From CAZPAV01 sp964584755 (GTDB lineage Bacteria; Actinomycetota; Acidimicrobiia; Spongiisociales; UBA5794): a stretch of 5,173 nt of DNA. This document shows positions 1-5,173 of the stretch, piece after piece. The stretch lies in assembly GCA_964584755.1 (NCBI GenBank), contig CAZPAV010000083.1:1-5173 (forward strand), written 5' to 3'. Numbering within the stretch: position 1 is the stretch's first letter; each line of letters opens with the position of its first letter. The notes under the pieces were generated by a model, which saw only the letters and a program-made list of their open reading frames with translations, did not search any database and was not told where the DNA came from. The position numbers and the translations under genes were made by a program.

Positions 1-3000
1 CGCTGCCGGTGACGCTGCTGGCTCGGGTGGCGGACGGGTCGACGGTCGGCGGCAGTTTGGAGTTCCGCCTCGACAGCCTCACCGGGCCGCTGGTGGCCAC
101 GGTGCCGATCTCGCCGACGGGGGGATGGCACGACTGGGTGACGCAGTCGGTGCCGGTGTCGGGGGCGTCGGGGGTCCATGACCTGTACGTGGTGGCGACG
201 GCGTCTCATTCGAGCAACTTCGTGAACCTCAACTGGTTCCGGTTCAAACCGCAGGACCCGAACCAGTTGCCGTTCCTTCCGGCGGTGGACTACTACACGG
301 GGGCGTGGACCTGGTTGGAGAACCGGGTGAACCATCCCGCCGGGGTGTCCCCGATGTACATGCCGAGGATCGGCCGCATGGACACCGAGCTGGGGGGCCG
401 GGTGTCGTTCACCTACGGGCAGCCGGCGGGTTGCGGTGGGGTGGCGTCGTGGGCGGACAACCACACGGACTGCTACCCCGAGTACGACCCGTACACCGGC
501 GGCGGCGGGTCGGTGATCTGGAACAAGTACGTCGTCACCCAGATGACCCGGGAGCAGGGTTTCACCGGGGGCACCACCGAGACGTACAGCTACACGTATC
601 AGCAGCCGGCGTGGCACATCAGCAACGACCCGACCCGCACCACGCAGTACCACAGCGACTTTCGGGGGCATGCCGTGGTGACCGTCACCGACGCCCTGGG
701 GGCCACGGAGTACCGGTTCTACCAGGGGATGGACCAGGATCCCGGTGCGGACGGGTCCCCGAAGGCGGTGGTGGTGACCCAGTCGGACGGCACCACCTTG
801 ACGGACGCCAACTGGCTGGCGGGACGCCGCTTCGAACGGCGACGGTTGGGTCTCGACGGCACCCCCTACACCAGGCTCCACACCTGGTACACCGGCGACG
901 CCACCGCCGGGTCGGGGATGTACGGCGCCCGGTTCGTGTACCTGTGGCGCACCTTGGAGACCACCTACGGGTCGACGACCGTCTCGGCGCAGACCGACTA
1001 CACCTACGACAGCTACGGGAACATCACCTTGGAGCAGCGGTTCGGCGACACCTCGACGTCGTCCGACGACCGGGTGGTGGAAACCATCTACGCCTACAAC
1101 ACCGCGGAGTACATCGTTGATCGTCCCGCCTGGCGGAAGCTGTGGCCCGGTTCTGCACCGGGAAGCGTCGGCGATGAGCTCACCGCCACCCAGTACGCCT
1201 ACGACGGTTTGGCCTTCGGCGCGGCACCGACGGTGGGGAACGTCACCATCGAACGGCGCTACTTCGCCCGACCCAGCGGATCCACCGATACCACCTTCAC
1301 CTACGACGCCTTCGGGAGGGTCACCGCCACCGAGGATGGAAACGGCGACACGGTCACCACCAGCTACGACGCGACCCACGGGGACGTCGTCACCGTCACC
1401 GACCCGCTGGGTCATACGACGTCGACGACCTACGACCAGTGGCGGCGGCCGGTGACGACCACCGATCCCAACGGTGGGGAGACCTGGTGGGCGTACGACG
1501 ACTACGGGCGGGTCACCGCACTGTGGCTCCCCGACCAGCCCCACACCGCCTCGGCGTCGACGACGTTCCAGTACTACCCCTCCGCCCGGCCGGCGGCGGT
1601 TCGGACCTGGAGGCTGCGGGACGGCCAGGGAACCTCCACCCAGGAGATGGTGTACTACGACGGGTTCGGCCGGCAGGTGCAACGCCAGACCTCCGCCCAG
1701 AGTCCCGGGAACCGGTGGGTGGTCTCCACCTCCTACACCGCCACCGGGCAGGTGCGAAACGTCTCGGCACCGTACGAGACCTCCGGGGAGGTGGGCACCG
1801 GCTACGTCGGTCCGGTGTGGTCCACGGTAGGGAGCTACCGCCGGCACCGCTACGACCCGGTGGGACGGCCGTGGAAGACCGAACTGCGTTCCCTCGATTC
1901 GGTGATCTCTGACACCGAGGCCACCGTCGATGGGTGGACCGTCACCAGCTACGACGAGGACCGGAACCGCACCGACCGCCGGTACGACGCCTTCGGGAAC
2001 CTGGTTGAGGTCGTCGAGTACGACGGGACTGCCACGGTGACGACCAGCTACGGGTACGACCTCGCCGGTCGCCTGACATCGGTGGTGGACGCCGCCGGCA
2101 ACCAGACGTCGATCGGCTACGACCTGTTGGGGCGCAAGACGTCGATGACCGATCCCGACATGGGTACCTGGACCTACCAGTACGACGCGGCGTCGAACCT
2201 CACCGCGCAGCGAGACGGCCGCGGCCAGTGGCTGTACTTCTCCTACGACGCTGCCGGGCGGCGCACCGCCACCCGGGCCGACTCACCCACCGGCCCGCTG
2301 GTCGCCGAATGGAGCTACGACGCCCCCGGCGCCTTGGGGTTGGTGGCCGCCACGAAGCGGCACCACCCCGCCGGCGTGGTCGAGGTGCGCACCCCCAGCT
2401 ACGACCCGGCAGGGCGACCCACCCGCCGGGAGTGGGACATCCCTGGGGTCGGTAGCTTCGCCGCCGAGTGGACGTACCGGCCCGACGGGCAGGTCGCCAC
2501 CCTCACCTACCCCGCCGACGCCGCCGGTGGGCTGGGGGAGACCGTCACCTACGGGTACGACCCTCGCAGCGGACTGCCCGTCTCCCTCGCTGGTGACGAC
2601 ACGGTGGTCGCCTCCGCCACCTACCAGGCCGGTGGCCTCCCCGCCAGCACCGTGCGGGGCAGCGGCGCCACGGCGGTCACCGAGACGATCGGCTACGACG
2701 GCGTCACCCGGCAGGTCACGTCGATCACCGCCTCCACCCCGGGCGGGTCGGGTGACGTGATGGACCTCACCTACCGGTACGACCTCACCGGCAACGTCAC
2801 CTCGGTGAGCGACGCCAACAACGCCTCGCAGCGGGTCTGCTACCAGTACGACACCCGGGATCGACTCACCCGGGCCTACACGGGATCCGACGACGGGGTC
2901 GGCGGGAAGCCCGTCTGCTACTGGCGGGACTACCGGGGCCAGGTGCCGTTCGACCGCCGCTACCACCACGACAGCATCGGGAACCTCACCTCCGTCGAGC

Positions 3001-5173
3001 ACCTGTACCCGGCCGGTCCCACCGAGGTCTACAGCTACGGCACGGCCCAACCCCATGCGGTGACTCAACGCGACGGTGACGTGTTCTCCTACGACGCGGC
3101 GGGGAACATGACCAGCCGCACCGTCGCCGGTGTCGCAGAGACCCTCACCTACGACGCGACGGGCCTCGTCGAATCGTTCACCTCGGGCAGCGACACGACC
3201 TCGTTCCTCTCCGACGCCGACGGCAACCGAGTCGCCCGGGTCGACGCCGACGGTACGGTCCTGGCCACCCCGGGGGAGCTCGTCGAGTACCGGTCCTCCC
3301 CGAACCTGCTCGACGACCCCGGCTTCGAGACCGGCACCGGCTGGACCGAGGTGGCGTCGTCCTCCTTTACGGAGACCACCGGCTTCGTCCGCGCCACCTG
3401 GGGCATCGCCGACCAGCACACCGGCTCCTACGGGTACGCCATCCACGGCATCGCCTACGGGCGGCTACGGTCCGACCGGTTCCCCGTCGACGCCGGCGCC
3501 CAGTACCAGGCCGCCGCCTGGATCCGCGGTGAAGTCGACCCCGACACCCGGGGCTCGACCAACTGGCTGGTGCGGGCCCGCTGGTTCGACACCACCGGCA
3601 CCTATCTGTCGCAGTCCACCGTCACCTCCGGCCCCGGCAGCAGCCTCTCTGCCGCTTGGCAGCAGGTGTCGGGCACCGTCACCGCCCCCCAAGGCGCCGC
3701 CACGGCGGAGCTGGAGCTGTGGTTCTACTCCGCTACCGGGTGGGTCGCCTACGACGACGCCAGCTTCACCAAGGTCGGGACCACCACCAACCTCCTGCCC
3801 GATCCCGGCTTCGAGACGGGCACCGGCTGGACGGAGGTGGCCTCGGCGGGTTACGTGGAGACGACGGGTTTCGAACGCGGCACCTGGGGGATCGCCGACG
3901 AGCACACCGGCTCCTACGGGTACGCCATCCACACCTTGGCCTCCGGGTACGTCCGCTCCGACCTGGTGGCGGTCACCCCCGGCGAGACCTACGACGCCTC
4001 GGTGTGGGTGCGGGGCCAGGCTGGGGCCGAGTCGGCGGGTTCGTGGATCCTGCGGGTGGCGTGGTATGACGCCTCCCAGGGGTGGGTGGGGTCGACGGAC
4101 GCCACCTCGGGTTCCTTAGAGACGCTCACCACCACCTGGGGGCAAGCCGCCGGGCAGGTCACCGCCCCCACGGATGCCGTCTACGCCTCGGTGAACCTGC
4201 GGATGGTGGGCGGCAACGGCTGGGTCGCCTACGACGACGCGGTGTTCTCCCGGGTCGGTGACGGCACCAACCTGCTCACCGACCCCGGCTTCGAGTCGGG
4301 TACCGGCTGGAGTAGTGTCACTGCAGCGGGGCACGCCGAGACCACCTCGTTCTCCCGAGGCTCCTCGGGAGCAGCCAACGAACACTCCGGGTCGTACGCT
4401 CAGGCGATCTCGAATCTGGTGTACGGGCGGCTCCGTTCCGACCCGGTTCCGGTCACCGCCGGGGTCGGCTACGACGTGGCTGCCTGGCTGCGGGGCGCCA
4501 TCGACCCCGACAGCGACGTCGGCCAGTCCTGGATCCTGCGCGTCCGCTGGTACGACACCAACGGCACCGACCTGGGCTCCTCCAACGCCGCTGCCGGTGG
4601 CGCCGGCGCGGTCACCGGCACCTGGGGGCAGGTAACGGGCCGGGTGGTTGCCCCCACCGACGCCGTCGAAGCCCGCGTGGAGCTGTGGCTGTATGACGCC
4701 ACCGGCTGGCTGGGCTGGGACGACGTGACCATGACCGCCGTCTCGTCGACGGTCTGGTACCGCTTCGACGGCCGGCCCGTCGCCACCTCCACCCCCGACG
4801 GCCTCACCTGGGTGGTCGGCGACCGGCAAGGCTCCCTCACCACCACGTCGGGGTCCTCCGGTGTTCTGCGGCGCTGGTGGTACCCCTACGGGGCTGCCCG
4901 CGCCGAGACGGGGTCGGGGATGCCGGAGGTCTCCTACACCGGCCAACGTCTCGACCCCACCGGCCTCTACCACTACCAGGCCCGCCTGTACGACCCGGAC
5001 CTGCGCCGGTTCACCACCCCCGACACCATCATCCCCAACCCGGCCAACCCCCAAGACCTCAACCGGTACACCTACACCCGCAACAACCCCACCCGGTACG
5101 TCGACCCCACCGGGCATCAGGCAGCCGAGGCGGCCGGGTGTATCCGGTCGTGGGTCGGGTGTCTGCAACATCA
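1..5173 (+). CDS. Giant RHS/YD-repeat protein with carbohydrate-binding modules, partial at both ends
   Basis: The frame with codons starting at base 3 is open across the entire window (1723 complete codons, no stop); neither start nor stop is present. The product contains, in order, a CBM6-like end (residues 1-83), an RHS lead-in (84-330), a YD-repeat array (331-1100), three CenC-like modules (1101-1580) and the RHS-associated core (1581-1705), followed by the first residues of a variable tip. Proteins of this family fold into a hollow beta shell, are usually exported or surface-attached, and often carry a toxin after the core. I infer an extracellular location from the sugar-binding modules and the scarce, paired cysteines; the signal peptide would lie upstream and is not seen. 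No membrane segment is visible. The domain order is coherent with no break in frame, so the gene looks intact. Its actual activity cannot be told, because the C-terminal tip is outside the window. No standard gene symbol applies. Confidence 0.96.
3..251 (+). other. C-terminal part of a CBM6-like carbohydrate-binding module
   Basis: Residues 1-83 look like the second half of a family 6 carbohydrate-binding module, a beta-sandwich that binds sugars on the cell surface or in polysaccharide. Visible landmarks are the strand with FRLDSLTGP (residues 21-29), TGGWHDW (39-45), VSGASGVHDLYVV (51-63) and the closing strand NLNWFRF (75-81). In characterised CBM6 proteins the GGW..W loop and the closing N-x-NWF strand are hallmarks, and an aromatic residue and an asparagine near the binding cleft contact the ligand. 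The N-terminal half of the module is cut off by the window edge, so binding residues there cannot be checked. It is joined to the RHS part by a short linker rich in P, Q and N. The ligand is unknown. Confidence 0.85.
252..992 (+). other. RHS N-terminal lead-in region before the YD repeats
   Basis: Residues 84-330 are largely non-repetitive but carry short motifs I recognise from the lead-in of large RHS proteins, especially those of Actinomycetota: WNKYVVTQMT (residues 173-182), QPAWHI near 201-206, DFRGHAVVTV near 219-228 and YRFYQGMD near 237-244. The same stretch contains two cysteines, 144 and 157, flanking a W/D/N-rich loop; such a pair is common at this place in related proteins and may form a disulfide. 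In known RHS structures the region before the repeats helps plug or start the beta shell. That role is inferred here from position and motif resemblance only. It passes smoothly into the first clear YD motif at base 1005. Confidence 0.75.
993..3302 (+). repeat. YD (RHS) repeat array forming the beta shell
   Basis: Residues 331-1100 contain about 20 copies of the YD motif (Y-D-x-x-G-R/N followed by a hydrophobic-T/S strand). Tyrosine codons of clear copies begin at 1005 (YDSYGN), 1302 (YDAFGR), 1494 (YDDYGR), 1656 (YDGFGR), 1851 (YDPVGR), 1983 (YDAFGN), 2055 (YDLAGR), 2118 (YDLLGR), 2181 (YDAASN), 2244 (YDAAGR), 2400 (YDPAGR), 2778 (YDLTGN), 2847 (YDTRDR) and 3090 (YDAAGN). From 2055 to 2244 the spacing is exactly 63 bases, that is 21 residues, the usual length of a YD repeat; elsewhere it is looser. 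In TcC and RHS toxin structures such repeats spiral into a hollow cocoon that encloses the C-terminal toxin. Some copies are degenerate, for example YHHDSIGN at 2961 and FLSDADGNR near 3204. The array stops at the sequence GELVEYRSSP, where the CenC-like modules begin. Confidence 0.95.
3303..3788 (+). repeat. CenC-like (CBM4_9) carbohydrate-binding module, copy 1 of 3
   Basis: Residues 1101-1262 (162 residues with linker) open with NLLDDPGFETGTGW, the signature start of CenC-type (CBM4/9/22 superfamily) jelly-roll modules. Later landmarks are HTGSYGYAIH, then a strand with RSD, then V-x-AG-x-x-Y-x-x-AAW-x-RG, an RARWFD strand, TVTAP, and the closing GWVAYDDASF strand. Family members bind oligosaccharides or serve as generic galactose-binding-like folds; ligand residues cannot be assigned from sequence alone. 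This copy begins directly after the shell sequence EYRSSP with almost no linker. Its N-terminal third is closest to copy 2: 45 of the first 58 residues are identical. There are no cysteines. Confidence 0.85.
3789..4268 (+). repeat. CenC-like (CBM4_9) carbohydrate-binding module, copy 2 of 3
   Basis: Residues 1263-1422 (160 residues with linker) repeat the module, again starting with NLL-x-DPGFETGTGW. Bases 3903-3932 are identical over 30 bases to 3417-3446 of copy 1, an offset of 486 bases, which points to tandem duplication within the gene. The middle instead resembles copy 3 (SWILRV, TWGQ, APTDAV). It lacks the DPD element present in copies 1 and 3, and its strand before GWVAYDD reads NLRMVGGN in place of the ELW-x-Y-x-AT of the other two, so its binding surface may differ. 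The only in-frame TTA leucine codon I found in the window lies here, at 4116-4118. The linker to copy 3 is short (RVGDGT). Confidence 0.85.
4269..4742 (+). repeat. CenC-like (CBM4_9) carbohydrate-binding module, copy 3 of 3
   Basis: Residues 1423-1580 (158 residues) are the third module, starting with NLLTDPGFESGTGW and ending with GWLGWDDVTMTAV. It is the most diverged at the N-terminal end: 33 of 58 residues match copy 1 and 35 of 58 match copy 2. It shares YGRLRSD, AAW-x-RG-x-x-DPD and ELW-x-Y-x-ATGW with copy 1. A tryptophan replaces the tyrosine of the AYDD motif seen in the other copies. After it, the RHS fold resumes at once with STVWYRFDGRPVA, so the three modules together form a clean 480-residue cassette inside the shell domain. 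Confidence 0.85.
4743..5117 (+). other. RHS-associated core domain
   Basis: Residues 1581-1705 match the conserved core found near the end of RHS proteins (the TIGR03696 type). Visible elements are VWYRFDGRPVA, VVGDRQGSL (about residues 1604-1612), the turn WWYPYGA, YTGQRLDPTGLYHYQARLY, then RRFTTPD, LNRYTYTRNNP and a closing VDPTG. In characterised RHS/TcC proteins this domain seals the shell and acts as an aspartic-type self-protease that releases the C-terminal toxin inside it. Candidate aspartates here are D1674 (codon at 5022, in TTPDTII) and D1701 (codon at 5103, in DPTG), 27 residues apart. The residue after DPTG is histidine instead of the leucine found in many self-cleaving members; whether cleavage happens is not known. 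The core normally marks the border between the constant shell and the variable tip. Confidence 0.93.
5115..5173 (+). other. Start of the variable C-terminal tip, cut by the window end
   Basis: After the DPTG motif the frame continues with HQAAEAAGCIRSWVGCLQH (residues 1705-1723) and runs off the window. In RHS polymorphic toxins the sequence beyond this point is a swappable toxin or other effector, usually followed by a small immunity gene. Nineteen residues are too few to name a domain. The two cysteines (1713, 1720) seven residues apart are the only noteworthy feature. A non-toxin tail is equally possible. Confidence 0.6.

Noticed and set aside
305..1120. Forward open frame of 271 codons in another phase
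   Set aside because: Its product is dominated by R, G, H and V without motifs, while the frame with codons starting at base 3 encodes the RHS lead-in across the same bases.
2283..3446. Antisense open frame of 387 codons on the - strand
   Set aside because: It is opposite the YD array and has low-complexity G/V/D composition with no recognisable domain. Its first residues (MDGVPVGAGVLVGD) recur in another antisense frame starting at 3932 only because both arise from the duplicated 30-base segment of the CenC-like modules.
3130..4119. Forward open frame of 329 codons rich in P, S, T and R
   Set aside because: This is an out-of-phase reading of the YD array and CenC-like modules; the composition is typical of a shifted frame in GC-rich DNA.
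3303..4742. CRISPR array or insertion sequence suggested by spaced repeats
   Set aside because: The repeat unit is about 480 bases, divergent and fully coding with the frame kept, and there are no short palindromic repeats, spacers, terminal inverted repeats or transposase.
4116..5171. Long antisense open frame (about 350 codons) on the - strand
   Set aside because: It lies fully opposite the CenC and core coding sequence, is rich in G, V, P and R as expected of antisense frames in GC-rich DNA, and shows no domain. The + strand frame has clear conserved motifs over the same bases.
1..5173. Frameshift or pseudogene in such a long repetitive gene
   Set aside because: The frame was followed from end to end, with checks at several places along its length, and never meets a stop. 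Motifs before and after each region are in the same frame.

Overview
The whole window is the inside of one very long protein-coding gene on the + strand. One reading frame (codons starting at 3, 6, 9 ...) stays open for 1723 codons with no stop. The start codon lies upstream and the stop lies downstream. There is no intergenic DNA, so no promoter, ribosome binding site, terminator, RNA gene or mobile element can be supported. Residue numbers below count from the codon at base 3, so residue n begins at base 3n.

The product is a giant RHS/YD-repeat protein, the class that builds a hollow beta-sheet shell and often carries a variable C-terminal toxin. In order, the window holds: the end of a CBM6-like carbohydrate-binding module (3-251); a non-repetitive lead-in typical of large bacterial RHS proteins (252-992); a long array of about 20 YD repeats (993-3302); three tandem CenC-like (CBM4_9) jelly-roll modules of about 160 residues each (3303-4742); the conserved RHS-associated core ending at a DPTG motif (4743-5117); and the first 19 residues of the C-terminal tip (5115-5171).

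The most notable feature is the position of the three CenC-like modules. They sit inside the RHS fold, between the last YD strands and the strand leading into the core. Together with the upstream CBM6 they suggest a secreted or surface-displayed shell decorated with glycan-binding domains. The C-terminal tip that would define the toxin, and any immunity gene, lie beyond the right edge.

The DNA is GC-rich (roughly two thirds by eye), with strong G/C bias at third codon positions. The lead-in resembles those I know from Actinomycetota RHS proteins. An actinomycete-like high-GC bacterium is my best guess; Chloroflexota or another high-GC phylum is possible. This is a judgement from protein style, not a database result.
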